NCBI GenBank assembly: GCA_034638255.1
Contig: JAWPGT010000008.1
Coordinates: forward strand, 868,001 to 932,000
Direction of reading: 5' to 3'
DNA length: 64,000 nucleotides
Origin: Coprinus comatus
Lineage: Eukaryota > Basidiomycota > Agaricomycetes > Agaricales > Agaricaceae
Each line of letters opens with the position of its first letter. The stretch's first letter is position 1. Below, one piece after another: positions 47,432 to 60,148 of this stretch. The translations under genes were made by a program, and so were the position numbers. Under the pieces are notes generated by a model that was not told where the DNA came from, did not search any database, and saw nothing but the letters and a program-made list of their open reading frames with translations.

Positions 47432-47843
47432 ATCCAATTGCTTTTTGTTTTCTTTTTTGTTTCCTTTTTCTCTCTTGGCGCTTTGAAAAATGCTTTTGTG
47501 TACTAACAGTTTTCGTGATTTTTGATTCGTGTGCTATCATTTTCAATACTACTACTTCTTTTTAGTTGCTTATTACCCTCATTGATCTTCTCTATTTTGC
47601 TTTTTGTCCTTTGACAGATGTATCGAACAAAAATTCTAAGATATTTATTAGTATGTGTTCTATTCTTGATAATGTAATACTTGACATATCGAACCAAATA
47701 TGTTTCGGAAGCAGGGCTGATGTTGTGATCGTACCCAAGTCAGACGTCATACCAGACCCACAAGTCTGAAACGATATGCTCTCAAATAGGTTGGATCTCA
47801 GAGTCTCGATGTTTCGACCAGTCCATCACTCACAATTCTCAAC
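47432..47843. other. Intergenic stretch
   Basis: No gene seen; 3' end of one large gene and promoter of the next. Confidence 0.5.
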
Positions 47844-50800
47844 ATGACACACATTCCTACTGCAGATGTAAGCACTCCGGATCTATCATCTCATGTAGAT
47901 CCTAGTTCGAGGAGGATGTCGTCGCACTCTATGTCTGGCAACGATTTAGCTAAGGTACGGAATACTTGCAGACGTTGACAGTTAACTCCAACCGTAGTGT
48001 CTTTCAGAGAAAATCGAGCGAATTCAGTCCTCATTTCTCCCAGTCGCAACGAGATCCCCAAGGCACAGCGGAACACCACGCAATATCTTCCCCAAAGGAA
48101 ATCCTATCAGGCACTCCCTCAGGCGAACAGTCGCCCAAGGTTCCTGGTGCTCTCCCTCACGATACTAGTACTCCAAGTTCGTTGAAGAAGTCGAAACGGG
48201 ATTCGATGAATGATAGTGAAGAAATGAAGACTGCCAGTGGTTCACTTGGTCAGCATGCCAAAGGATATTTGCCGACCTCGGTTGGTTCATATACCGGTTG
48301 GTTGTGATATATTGAAAACTTTTAATATTATATTAACATTGATTAAATAACAGGCAAGAACAAGAGAGATCAAATGCCAACTACTGAGAAGCCAACTGGT
48401 TCTCAAATGGGTGTAGGCTCTCTACCTGGTGATATCAACGAGTCTTCTGTGGCAAAATTACCGGAAGAGCGTTCAACTTGTGAGCAAGGTAAGTAATTAG
48501 TCTTATCAAGACTTCAAAACTGAGATCCCTCATGATGGCTGCTCAGGTTCTAACTCAAAATTACCTTCGAAGGAGCAACCTTCTGGATCTCGCATTGGGG
48601 TTGGTTCGTTGCCAGGAAAGTTTTCAGAACCTGCCGTAGCTGCCTTTCCTGAGGAGAAGGCAGGTAAACGTGAGTCTAATGCTAACCTTTATTGATATGT
48701 GTTATGAACACTTCTAACTCAATATTAGGATTCAATGCGCTGACGGTGCCTGACACCGGGCCGATGTCTCGTGCAAATCGCCAGCTTCATCTATCTGCTG
48801 ATCATAAAGATCATTTTGGTGGTGTTGGGTCCCTCCCAGGAACTCCTAACGAAATTGGCGTTGCACGATTGCCCGAAGAGAGGAAACACGCATCGGAGAT
48901 TTATCCCATTGATTCTCATGCATTTCAGAGTAGTCTTTCACAGGCAGCACATAATGCACCTTCGCATAAAGGTGGCGTTGGAGATCTTCCCGGAACTCCC
49001 AATGAAGTTGACGTGGTTCGACTACCCGAAGAACGTCAACATGCTTCGCAAGTCCATTCTATTGATTCTCATGCACCACAAACTACTGGTTCTCATATTC
49101 ATTGTGACGGTGTCGGTGATCTCCCTGGAACGCCCCGTGAGTATGACTTCGTACGGCTACCTGAAGAACGACAACATGGAGCCGAAATTCATTCCGTCGA
49201 CTCTCATGCACCTCAAAGCACTACCTCTCATGTGCATTCTGATGGAGTTGGTGACCTTCCCGGAAAGCCAAAGGAATCTGGTGTTGCACGACTACCCGAG
49301 GAACGACAACGTGGTTCCGAAATTCACTCCATTGACTCACATGCGCCGCAGAGCACGGGCTCACATCACATTCCTACTAATGGTGTTGGTGATCTTCCTG
49401 GTACACCTAACGAATCCAGCGTTATACGGTTACCTGAAGAGCGACAACATGCATCAGACATTTATTCTGTCGATTCACATGCACCTCAGGGTTTGGTTTC
49501 TCATACACATCCTCAATATGGCGGAGTTGGTGATCTTCCAGGAGGGCCCAATGAATTTGGCATTGCACGATTACCAGAGGAGCGGCACCATTTCGCTGCT
49601 GTCTATCCAATCGACTCTCACGCACCTCAAAGTACCATCTCACCAGCCCAAAAGCAGGTACCAGAAGATCGTATGTGATAACTCTATATATTTGTAGTAC
49701 ATTATTGACAAACGCACTTTTGGATAGATTCTACTTCAGCGGGAGACCCCAAACATTCTTCACGAGAATCAAGACCTAGTGGTTATGTAAATGAACCATC
49801 AGCTTCTGGTCTTCGATTTGCGGATTCAGGTGTACCACCATCGCGCAGTTACTCGAATGTCCAACAAAATACAACTAAATCTCAATCATACGCAAATGTA
49901 GCCGATCCTTCAGTAATTACTCACACTGCGACACAACCCCGTGATATTTCTAGTGGGTTTGGATCATTAAATCTTCCACCTGGACCGTCTCTCGCTACTG
50001 ATGAGAAGACAGCGAAAGCGTTTCCATCTATGGCCGAACCTCCTATTACTATTTATCAGAAACCAATCGAAGGTAAAATGTCAAGTTCAACTGCGGTCCC
50101 GACCGCAATGACGCCAGACCAAACGAATCAAGACAAGCACAAGAAGGGGAGTAAACGTGATCATGATAGTCGAGATAGTCATGCACCCAATGGAGGAGAT
50201 GCCGTAAAGGAAGAAGTTACGAAACAAGCAGGCGAGAAATCGAAGAGTTTTTTCTCAAAGAGATTGAGTGGTTTCTTCCGTTAGTATATTCATGGTAGCT
50301 TCATTTATTCTATGTCTGAAAACTCTTTTTCAGATCGACGTGGCTCGCAAAAGAATAAAGAAGGGAGAAAATCTGATGCTACTAGTACAATTCATGACCA
50401 CGTCCAAGAAAAGATGGAGCAAGAGGAGCTACCTACTCAAGAGGTTCCCAGTGGATCCAACGTTGGTGTAGGCTCACTACCTGGTGGAACGGAGGAGGCC
50501 GGTGTGGCTGTATTACCTGATGAATCTGCTCAGAATGAGGTGAGCCCTGGAGGTGTTTCTGCTAGTAAAGATGTGCTGAAACATGTGAACCTGTTAATAT
50601 CCAGCAGACATCATCAGAAATGAAACGTGGGGGTTCATCGAGGCGAAGAAAAGCATCGACTACCAAATCGAAATCGAACCCCACAGTATCAATGTCAGCA
50701 GATAAACGAGCTAGATCTTTAAATGGTAACCAACAGGAACAAAGTGCTCCCCGACTATCGCGTCAACACAGTCACCCTCGTCCCAAGCGTGTTCCTGCTC

Positions 50801-53444
50801 ATTTCAATGAGACCATCGGACCGCTCCCTGATCATGTTGAGATGAGAGGTAGAAAGGAGTTACCATCACACGAGCGTCCGGGAGGTTCGAGGGTTGGAGT
50901 TGGATCATTACCTGGTAGACGAGGTGAAAAGGGAGTTGCAAGATTACCTGATGAACGGAAAATGACAAGAGGTAAGTCAAAACTATTAGTTATTTTAATG
51001 CATGTACTGATTGCTCTTTACTGTGCTATAGCCAAGTCAACCAGCACATCTCAGACTGCTTCTCCCTCTGTGGTTCCACCTGCAGCTCCGTTACACAGTG
51101 CAGAAGCTGCAACTCTATCCAGGGAGTATCACGTTACGGTTACTGATCAAAACTTATCCTCCTCACGTACGTTGTCCCGTACACATATCAAACGCGCTGG
51201 CCAACATCGTATGATAGGTGGTCCAAACATGCCCTCTGCTCCTAGCATTGCACTTGGAATGTTTCATCCTGGACAAGAGGCTCCGTATCAACCCTACCAC
51301 CAACCGGGATATATTCAAGGTGGTATGCCATCGTATCAAGTACCAACTGGTAATGGTTATGAGTATCCTGGGCTGGGATATCAACAGCCTACAATGGCGT
51401 ATCCACCACCTGGATTGGGATATCAACATCCAGGAGAACCGCATCTAGGTTATCAACAGCAACCTCACCCATTCCACCCAAGTATGGATTATCAGCACAG
51501 TCAACAACTTCGGCATCCTAGTGTAAACAGCGAACATTGTACTCCTACTCCAGAAGTAGCAAATGGATTACAAGCGGGTAAGATGAAGACATTGCAACAG
51601 GTAAGTTGGAATCTAGTCGAGGGCCGAGGCCATGCTTGATGTTGATGTATTTTGTATAGGAGGGAAACGAAATTCAAAGTACCGAAGAAGGCAATGGACT
51701 TTTCAATCTTAAACGTGCTCAGAGAGAACAAGAACAACGCAAGATTGAAATTGAAACTGGACAAAGACAGACAATATTTAATGCAAGAGCTGGAAACCGA
51801 CGTGAACATCCCGAAGGAACACCAAAACCTTCGGCAGGGAATCCAGAGAGTGTTCCTAGAACTTCGAATTCTAGAGGTGAACTCCAACATCGTCAAGGAC
51901 AACTCTTTACTAGTGAAATTGGGAAAGGATCGAATGCACCTCAAGTTAAGAGAACTCCATCAAAATTACATGCAGACGCTCCGCCTTTTGAGTTCAAGGG
52001 ACCACTTCTAGCTAAGACTCCTTCGACCTCTTCGGCGAACGCTAGACCTCTTGGCGACGATGCTTCCAGTCAATCAACTTCTGCTTCATCTTCTGGAAAA
52101 TACCAAGGTACGGAAAAGGGTCTGAAGGACGCTGTCACCACTCCCAACACAGGATCGGCTGTTATCGATAACGCTAACGAGTTGCCGTCATCGGGCCAAG
52201 GAGGCTTACTATCCACTATCGAAAACAGGGCAGCAAACCTCTTTCATATCGCGGACCAGGCTATACATGATGCAAAGGGAGTTTCTAGTGGATATGAGAA
52301 GCAAACGGCTGAAATATTGCATGGAGCAGAAGAAACTATACAAGATGCTGGAGATGTTGCTCGTGGATATGTACCTAAAGTTGTGGGGGATTTTATCCGT
52401 ACGTTTCTTCGTGCTTCAAGGTGTACGTGGGTACTAACGCAAATTTCTACACTCTTAGCTCATCACGGACCCTCTGCTACCCAAGAATCTCAAGTTTCAA
52501 CCCAAACACAAGGATCGTCCGGGTCTGCGGTACCTACACCTGTGACGACTAATGCATCTCCTGATACAAGGCATCCTTCTGGTGAACATAGTCAACATCG
52601 CGAAAGTGCTGTCCCAGTCCCAAGTACGGAAGAACGTATCAGTGGCAAACAAGTTGAAGTAATTCAACCTTTGAAAGAGGAATACGTACATTCTATTACA
52701 GAAGATGATACGGCAACAGGAGATCGTAAAGAAGGACCTTTACCTGGATATCCTGGTGCTGGAGGTATTAGTGCTTTAGTTGGTGAACGAATGTATGACG
52801 ATCATTTGAGAGCATCTGGTGGTACGTTTATTTTTTCTTTTCCAGTAACTGGACAATGATGAGTAACAATTTTCAAGTAGCACCTATTCAAATGACTACA
52901 AACACTTCGAAGAATGAATCCTATTTGGAACTTCGATCTGATGTAACGGGAGGAGGAGAAGCAACTTCGGCTTCTTCAGCCACAAGGCCTCGGATAGATT
53001 TGTCACAGGGAAATATATCAAAGACGGATTCGACTATTTCGAATCGTGCCGATCATGGATCTGTTCAATCCGATTTAACTTCTGGAATTAACACTCCACT
53101 TAATGACCTTGATAATGTTCCTACTAGCGATTTCAGTGCAAATCCGACTTCTGTTGGATTCAATCGACTTCCAAGTGAAACTTCGATTGATATGGAGAAG
53201 AATAAGTCTGGTCAGGAAAGAGAAAGTGGAAGTGGTGAGATGGGTCAGGGCATTGATGTTAGAGGCCTTGGTCCTCCAATTAAAGAACATACTCATCATG
53301 GCAAAGTGAGTTCAAGTTCATGTCCTGATATGGTTTCGGAAGGTATTGACGATGTCGATGTCCTTTTAGGAAAAACAAAGTGCTTCCGATGCTCGTGCTC
53401 ATATGCATAAGAGTACTCGAACTCCGAGGAGATCTCATAATTAG
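47844..53444 (+). CDS. GVGxLPG/LPxER repeat protein of unknown function
   Basis: Thirteen exons join in frame: 47844-47954, 48008-48296, 48354-48488, 48547-48669, 48729-49670, 49728-50279, 50334-50539, 50605-50971, 51032-51600, 51660-52398, 52459-52821, 52878-53305 and 53370-53444. The product has 1632 residues. It is hydrophilic, with no signal peptide or membrane span. The motif GVGxLPGxxxExxVAxLPEER occurs ten times. Six copies form a tandem array in exon 5 (about 48820-49640) with a 42-48 residue period, each followed by IDSHAPQ. Single copies occupy exons 3, 4, 7 and 8. Further on are a Pro/Tyr/Gln-rich segment (GYQQP repeats, about 51260-51500) and an amphipathic stretch like LEA or apolipoprotein helices (52210-52390). 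I recall similar motifs in other basidiomycete hypothetical proteins but no function. Confidence 0.7.
48820..49640 (+). repeat. Six-copy coding tandem repeat
   Basis: Six units of about 126-150 bp, each coding GVG(D/S)LPG, then R/A-LPEER, then IDSHAPQ or a close variant. Linkers differ in length and sequence, so the repeats are old. The protein motif is kept better than the DNA. Confidence 0.85.
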
Positions 53445-53752
53445 ATTTTTTCTTTCTCGCTTCAATCCTTTTAACTCTGCCTCCGACTTCTCAAAATAAA
53501 ATAACAGTTATTCTTGAATCTTCATATAAAAAGTGCTGGTGTTATTGCTTGTATGTAGTTGTATCTTGTTCTCTAGTCCGTTTGTGATTGTAATTGTATT
53601 TCAATATCGTAATCGTATGCATAGTACTTACAAACAAACGAGTCCTTGAGAGAAAACTACTTCGCTTGAGTATATTCTCATTCTGAACTCTGATTAGTGC
53701 TACCCAAGTTCGGACCTGTTCTCATATCGAAGAAACAAAAACAAAGAATTGT

Positions 53753-53851
53753 AGCCCACCGCGAGGGTCGAACTCGCAGCCTTCAGATTTCAAATTATAT
53801 TTCCATTAATTTTTAAAAGTCTGACGCTCTGGCCAATTGAGCTAGGCGGGC
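53753..53851 (-). tRNA. tRNA-Lys with UUU anticodon and AT-rich intron
   Basis: The acceptor and T arms are the same as in the CUU genes of this window. The anticodon loop reads C-T-TTT-A, which changes the anticodon to UUU (still Lys), and GGCCAGAGC replaces GGATAGAGC in the D arm. The intron is AT-rich and unlike the others. Either a true tRNA-Lys(UUU) derived from the CUU body or a drifting copy. Confidence 0.85.
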
Positions 53852-54490
53852 ACCAATTATCTATCTCACACAGTTCTGTCCGGCCCGGCACGGCCCAAAT
53901 TTACCCTTCGATCCTGGACTCAACGTCATTCTCTCCGTAACAGTACCTAGTATCTACAACAAATTATGTGGGTACATATATAACTAGATACAGGCGTCAC
54001 ACCTTTGGGGTGCCGCTGCCAACCTTGCCTGTGAATTAATCTTATACTCAGCGTACAAATATAATCGTTTCTGTTGTAGCAGATACAATGGATGAAGGGG
54101 TTCCTATTGGGGCATTCTGGGACTGTTTTAGGAGATAGAACATCGGCAGAGCTTGATTCCAGTAAGATGAAACCTCAGAGCAGAACTCCAGCCTGGTATA
54201 TATTGAAGCTGAGGTGGAAGGCTCAGACTGGACGGTAACTAGTAGGCGGCTCTAGGTTCGATATACCGTGGGAAAGTTTTGAATTATGAGTTTTTGAAGG
54301 CCCTTCTCTCAAAAATCATAACATGTGAAAATTATGTGGTATTTCGTGGGAAATTGATGGGGACTCGTTTTGAATTATGAACGACAGAGATACCTTGCAG
54401 GCAAGGTAACTTGCAACTATTACCATTGTATAACATTTGATTGGAATCAGAACATCCGTGTTACTGTCGGCGTGTATATAAAATAATGTT
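53852..54490. other. Intergenic stretch
   Basis: No gene seen between the tRNA and the first F-box gene. GC-rich CCGGCCCGGCACGGCCC lies upstream of the tRNA at about 53880-53896. Confidence 0.45.
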
Positions 54491-56153
54491 TTATACAGTA
54501 TCCAATATATAGCATTCCTGTCCAATGTTTCGGTAAGCCAAAACAATCCGCCCTATGTCCTGTTCTACCCCGGTAGGCTCCGGGAGTCTTGGAATACGTG
54601 TGTCGAGATGGGGAAGGGAAGTACGTTTAGTTGCTGAAGACACAAGAGAATTTTCCATGTCCACACCAGATCCATATGTTATAATATCAACAAATCTGTC
54701 TTGATACAAACATATAAGTGTAGATGGTGTAAAAAGTGTGTATCCTCGATGGCAATCTTTGTGTTCAACAAGTGGAGTGTTTTTTGGTGGACTTTCATCG
54801 ACAAATATCCGCATTCGTGAAAACTGATCCTGCTGACGATAAACGAACTCCATGTAATCCTCAAGATACCAAGGGGGGGAGACGCAAAAACCTAGATCGC
54901 AAGGAATGCATTGGAGAGGTCGGAGAACTTCTTCTTTATTGTGACCAAGAAGTTGGGGGATGGTATAAATGAGAATGGAGTGGGGGAAAATCAACACAAT
55001 TTGTTCGTTGGGTGTGGCATAAAGTTTACGCTATGGAGGTTTGAGTCAGCGACCGTGTTTTAATAGATGTACTGCGTATCCAACAACTTACCAGATTCCG
55101 GAGGCTTTCAACGTGCACTTCCAAATGAATGGCTTCAAAGGCTTTGTTTTCGGTATCAAAATACTTTGTAATCAAGAGGGATTCATTAGTGAATTCCATG
55201 CACTCGATAAAATATTCCCCTGTCAACGCGGCACCGGGTCTCGCGACCATTTGTGCGACTTTCTTGTCTGGTAGATAAACCATAGGAAATGCCTCTAAAA
55301 AGGCTTCTTCGCCGTGACCCGTCAAATTTAACTCGTAGATGCGTGTTCTCGTCCTTGCTATGGCTAGTTGGGTTATTAATATAAAGCCGGACATAATTCA
55401 TAAGGAGACATACTATAAAGGGCTGGTTGGAAAAGGGCAACTCTAAGGGACAGTTTTTCTTTCGACGTATCGATCCAGTAAGAAAATTCTTGTGGGAAGT
55501 AAGAAAATTCGCTATAATCAACCCCCGGGTCCTGGTCAATAAGTACCCGACGCTTCGGCTCGCGGTAGTCAAGATCATAACTACAAAATCTTCCTTCTTG
55601 ATCGTTGACCAATAGCCATCTCCCTCCTGGAAGCAGCTCTATACACATTATGTTTGATAATTGGAGTTTGCGCTGTTTGAATGCGAGTGGCATATTTTCG
55701 GTGGTCCATGATTCCTGGACTCGTAATCTCTTCAAGACCCATCGTTGGAGTTCTGCAACAGAGTAGTCTTTTGCAGGTTCCTCCATTCGTCTTACTCCTG
55801 GAGTCGAATCGAGGTATTTGGAAAGGGATATCCAAAGTTGTTTTGAACGCGTAGCTTGATACCACGTTCGACATATCTACAAGTTGAAGGTTTGTAGCTG
55901 CAAAGAGATGTGATTAGAGACATACCAGGCTAGCGTTTAGTAGATCCTTCCACTGGAGATATTTGAGTATTTCGGTGTGCAATTCAGGAGGCAACACCCG
56001 TATGTGTGATATAGGTACAAGTTCCGATGGTTTTGCTGTTTTGGAACCCGGTTGATCATTAGAACATGGTGGGGGGCGATTGCGGGAAGGCCAAGGTAGA
56101 TCAAGGAGAGCCGTGACACTCGAAAGGACCCAAGCTGTGAGCCTTTGTACCAT
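54491..56153 (-). CDS. F-box protein, cassette copy 1
   Basis: Exons 55926-56153, 55414-55876, 55092-55363 and 54491-55030 give 500 residues. The F-box is at residues about 52-85 (VLPPELHTEILKYLQWKDLL, with NASL across the first intron and CRTWY after it). It should bind Skp1 in an SCF ubiquitin ligase. The remainder is of the beta-propeller-like kind common in basidiomycete F-box proteins: LLPGGRWLLVNDQEGRF and GEYFIECMEF. The target is unknown. It is divergent from the MGN gene at 56436, with which it shares a 282 bp promoter. Exon structure is the same as in the copy at 58069-59743; the two proteins are clearly diverged. Confidence 0.82.
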
Positions 56154-56208
56154 TCATGGAGTTGGGATTTAACAAAACTAACCAAATGTCAATCGGTGTT
56201 GAATGGAA

Positions 56209-56252
56209 CACGTGGGAATTTGCCATGTTGGACTCATGTTGACAACACCTGA
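56209..56252. promoter_or_regulatory. Shared element of the divergent cassette promoter, copy 1
   Basis: CACGTGGGAATTT, then an ATGTTG element, then CAACACCTGAG. The same three parts occur in the same order at 59811-59852 in cassette 2, while neighbouring promoter sequence has changed. CACGTG is an E-box/bHLH site. Confidence 0.5.
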
Positions 56253-56435
56253 GTTAAAAATAAACATTACCGACCCGACGTAAATACGTACTTGTTCTTG
56301 TCTCACAATTATCTTGTCAAGAATTCATTGTTGTTATCTAACTAGGAATACAATAACTTGTTGGGGCCGATCACAGACATAAAAACATTGTCCTTTTTCT
56401 CAATGTTTAAACTCTGCCCATCCTTTCAACCTGAC

Positions 56436-57893
56436 ATGGGGAACATTATCTCGTTACTCACTCCCGCAAGCACACAATCTACCACCACTTCGGATAAGTA
56501 TCCAAACGGGCCTCACCAACCGATTCCTGCCAAATACCTCAACCCCATTATGGATGTCGGTGCGTCCAATGTCATAAATGTAAATGTTACCTCACCCAAA
56601 TTTCAACTTATGTCAGGAAAAGGAAAGCGTTCGGATGTAAGCAACCTTCAAATTGTGGCACAACTCTAATAACCACTGGTAACCCGAAAAACTTACCACT
56701 TTCTAGGCTAAACATTCCTGTACCGAGTGTGCCCTCGCTGAAGATATGAGGAATCTGGGAATTATGAGGCAATATACCTATAGAGTATTGCAAGGCTCTA
56801 CAATATTGGCCTTGGCAAGCTTACATGCTCTATCGAATGTTAAAGCCCTACAAATCCCCCTTATGGTACGGGATATAGATAAAACACTCCTGGAAACCTT
56901 TAATGTTGGAGATGTAAGTACATAGACTTCACGTAATAAGTTATTATCACATTAAAAATTCTTCACAAGCCGGCTGAAGTCGGCGGTCTATTAAACTCAC
57001 TTGAGGAACCTTTCGACACCATTATCCAATATGGCCTGCTCTCAGGGGTATTGATATCTCCGTTCATACTGGCACATACTCGCAAGAGCCAAGTGTCCAA
57101 AATCAACGTTGAAACGGATGCAGCTACAACATATTTCTCTTATGGCAGTGACTTTGCAATGATTACCTTATATCAACTACATCAGCTTGTCAGTCCAAGT
57201 ACGTACTGTGCGTCTGATCTGTTAAAAAAAGTTAGAAAGAGAATGAAAAGATGTGAGATCACACATTTTAACTGGGTACCAGAATGCCACCTTACTAAAA
57301 TCATATTGCTTTCAATCAGGGGATGGCCCATATCACAATTTTAAGGCTGAAATGGACGAAATTCTGGGGAACTATTATGCTGTTGGCTTGTCTTACGAGG
57401 TAGTCTTTATGAATGCAAGTGAAAATATTGATACTGGTTAGATTTTCATCCCCATTTGATCTTATTACTTTCATTATTAATCCTAAAGAAGATGATTTAC
57501 ATGATATTCTCGCATCATGTCATCGAGCGTAAGTGTTCTGGATCTCGTTGTTACATATGATGCTCAACTGTAATACAGAGGCTCTTACGGACCCAATAAT
57601 CATAGAGTCATGAAGTTCATTGTAGGCGATGGAAGATGCTGGAGATTTGGTATTCTTGATAATGAAACAGGTGAAATACACTGTACTGAAATTCTGGACA
57701 ATTCCAAACTCAACCGTACAAAAGATGTAGTTAAGCTCTTTCTTTTATGGGTACGTCTTTCATCCACAGCCCCACTTGCACTGCTCAAGGCTCTGTTCTA
57801 CCACAGAATACTTTTTCTGGAAAGTCATTACACATAGATGTGTTTAAGAAATGCAAACTGGGCACCATAATGGAGTTTGGCCTCCATGACTAA
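56436..57893 (+). CDS. MGN-type putatively myristoylated protein, copy 1
   Basis: Exons 56436-56636, 56707-56913, 56970-57252, 57320-57436, 57489-57528, 57579-57750 and 57807-57893 give 368 residues. The start MGNIIS fits the N-myristoylation consensus (Gly2, Ser6), so membrane attachment is likely. A Ser/Thr-rich N-terminal arm, then SVINVNVTSP-like VINVNVTSP, is followed by a paired-Cys motif CTECALAEDM at the start of exon 2. Leu-rich helices come next. The C-terminal block is best conserved (FIVGDGRCWRFGILDNETGE; CTEILDNS; TKDVVKLFLLW). No known family recognised. Divergently paired with the F-box gene. Confidence 0.72.
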
Positions 57894-58068
57894 GCCGCCC
57901 AAGCCTCCATGTATGGCAGGTTGTCGTGACAGTGGGGCAGGCATTTGTGTTATGCTTATTTGCATTCATCTATTGCAACTTCTCAACTCTCACAACTTGC
58001 CGGTTGTCACAAAGACAGGAGATCCTCTTCCATGTATTTAGATAGAAGCGAGGACGTTAATAAAGATG

Positions 58069-59743
58069 TTACATTGTATCCAATATGAAGCATTCCCGTG
58101 GATAATATTGGTAACCCAGAACAATCCGACCTACGCCCTGTTCCACCCCAATAGGCCCTGGGAGAGTTGGTATAAGTGTGTCGAGATAGGGAAGGGAAGT
58201 GCGTTTAGTTGAAGTCACAAGAGAACTTTCCGTGTCCACACCACGTTCATATGTTATAACATCAGCAAAACCATCTGGATGCAAACGTATAACCCCAGAT
58301 TGGGTAAAGATTGTACATCCCAGATGATCATCACTGTGGAAAGCATGTTTAACAAGTTGGACGCTCTTTGGTGGGCTTTCATCGACAAATATCCGCATTA
58401 GCCAGAACTGATCTTGATCTTGTTGGCGATAAACGAGCTCCATGTAGTCTTCAGAATACCAGAGGGGGGAGACACAAAAATCTATACCTATATCGCAAGG
58501 AATGTATTGCAGAGGATGGAGAACTGCTTCTTTGTCATGCCCAAGAAGCTGGGGTATGGTGTAAATGAGAACGCAGTGGATAAAAATCAACGCAATTTGT
58601 TCGGTAGGTGTTACATAAATCTTGTGCTAAGGAGTCTAGAGTCAGTGATTATTGAAGGTTACTGGGTATCCAGCCACTTACCATCCCCAGAGGACTTTCA
58701 AGTTGCGTTCTTGAAGTAATGTTTTCAGAGATCTTGTTTTTGCTATCAAAATACTTCGTGACCGATAGGGACATTGTACCGGACTCCATGAGGGACTCAA
58801 TAAAATATTCTCCTGTCAACACAGCATCCGGTCTCGCGACCATTTCTGTAACTCTTGTATCTTGCGGAGATACCATAGGACTTGCCTCCAAAAAGGAATT
58901 TTGGCCGTGGTCCATTAAATTTAACTCATGGATGCGCGTTCTTGTACTTTTCCCACCTAGTTTGGTAATTATTGTAAAGTTGGATATGATTCGGAAGAAG
59001 ACATACGAGCTACAGCAACGGCAAAAAAGGCAACTCTGAGGGACAGTTTTTCTTTCGACGTATCAACCCAGTAACAAAATTGTTGCGCTCGGTCAAAATC
59101 TATTTCTGAACCCTGATCAACGAGTAATTTATGGTTCGGTTCACGTAGGTCGAGGTCATAACTATAAAATCTTCCTTTCTTGTCATTGACCAATAACCAT
59201 CTCCCCCCTGGAAGTAATTTCATACACACTACCACAGGTAATTCGAGTTTGCGTTCTTTGAATATGAGTGGTTTGTTTTCAACGACCCATGACTCCTGCG
59301 CTCGTAATCTCTTCAAAACCCATTGTTGCAGTTCTGTAACAGAGTAGGCTTGTGCAGGTTCCTCCATGTGTCCTACTCCAGGAGTCGATTCAAGGTGTTT
59401 GGCAAGAGACGTCCAAAGCTGTTTTGATTGCGTAGCTCGGTACCATGTTCGACATATCTGTAATGCAAATTGAAGGTTTGAAGCTGAATACAGAGACATA
59501 TATCGGGAGACATACCAGGCTTGCGTTTAAGATATCCTTCCACTGTAGATATTTAAGGATTTCGGTGTGTAGTTCAGGAGGCAACACTTGTATGTGTGAT
59601 GCGGGTAAAAGTTTGGATGGTGTTGTTATTCTGACGCCCGACTTGTCATCAGAATATGGTGGGGGGCAGTCATGAGAAGGCCAAGGTAGATCAAGCAGAG
59701 TCGTAATGTGTGAGAGCACCCAAGCCGTGAGCCTTTGTGCCAT
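58069..59743 (-). CDS. F-box protein, cassette copy 2
   Basis: Exons 59516-59743, 59007-59457, 58682-58956 and 58069-58626 give 503 residues. The F-box (VLPPELHTEILKYLQWKDIL) lies at the same place as in copy 1. LLPGGRWLLVNDKKGRF, FCYWVDTSKEKLSLRVAFF and GVEQGVGRIVLGYQ follow. All four exons correspond to those of copy 1, phases included, and no frame break is present, so both copies look functional. Predicted role: substrate adaptor of an SCF ligase. Paired with the MGN gene at 60149. Confidence 0.82.
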
Positions 59744-59810
59744 TCATGGAATGTCGAATGGGATTTAACAAAAGAATATTCTGTCACAGTGGAATGCTGT
59801 GTTAAGGCAA

Positions 59811-59852
59811 CACGTGGGAATTTCTTATGTTGAACAACACCTGAGCTAAAAA
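59811..59852. promoter_or_regulatory. Shared element of the divergent cassette promoter, copy 2
   Basis: CACGTGGGAATTT, TATGTTGAACAACACCTGAG. Same order and spacing class as at 56209-56252; an internal 9-10 base part present in copy 1 is absent here. Confidence 0.5.
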
Positions 59853-60148
59853 TAATCATTACCAAGGAGATCTCGACAAATCATAAGTACTTCTTAATAA
59901 CGGGTCGTTAAGCCAACAATGAACACAAAAACTTGAAGTGTGATGTAAACGATGAAATACTTAATTGCCTTATAATTATCTTGCTTGTTAAGAACAATTC
60001 ATTGTTTTTGTTTTACTACGAGTCTACAAATACAATAACGATCGTCGATCATGTTAGCGCCCACCACCAAGGCAAATATAAAAAGTTAAAACCTTGTTGC
60101 TTTTCATGGTACATCCCACCAGGTCATTTCACATCCTTTCCATTTAAC

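Noticed and set aside
48820..49640. CRISPR or noncoding satellite array
   Set aside because: The repeat is coding: the protein motif is conserved better than the DNA and linkers vary in multiples of three.
53075..53299. Minus-strand frames in the repeat-protein gene
   Set aside because: They lie opposite a well-supported exon and show no own features.
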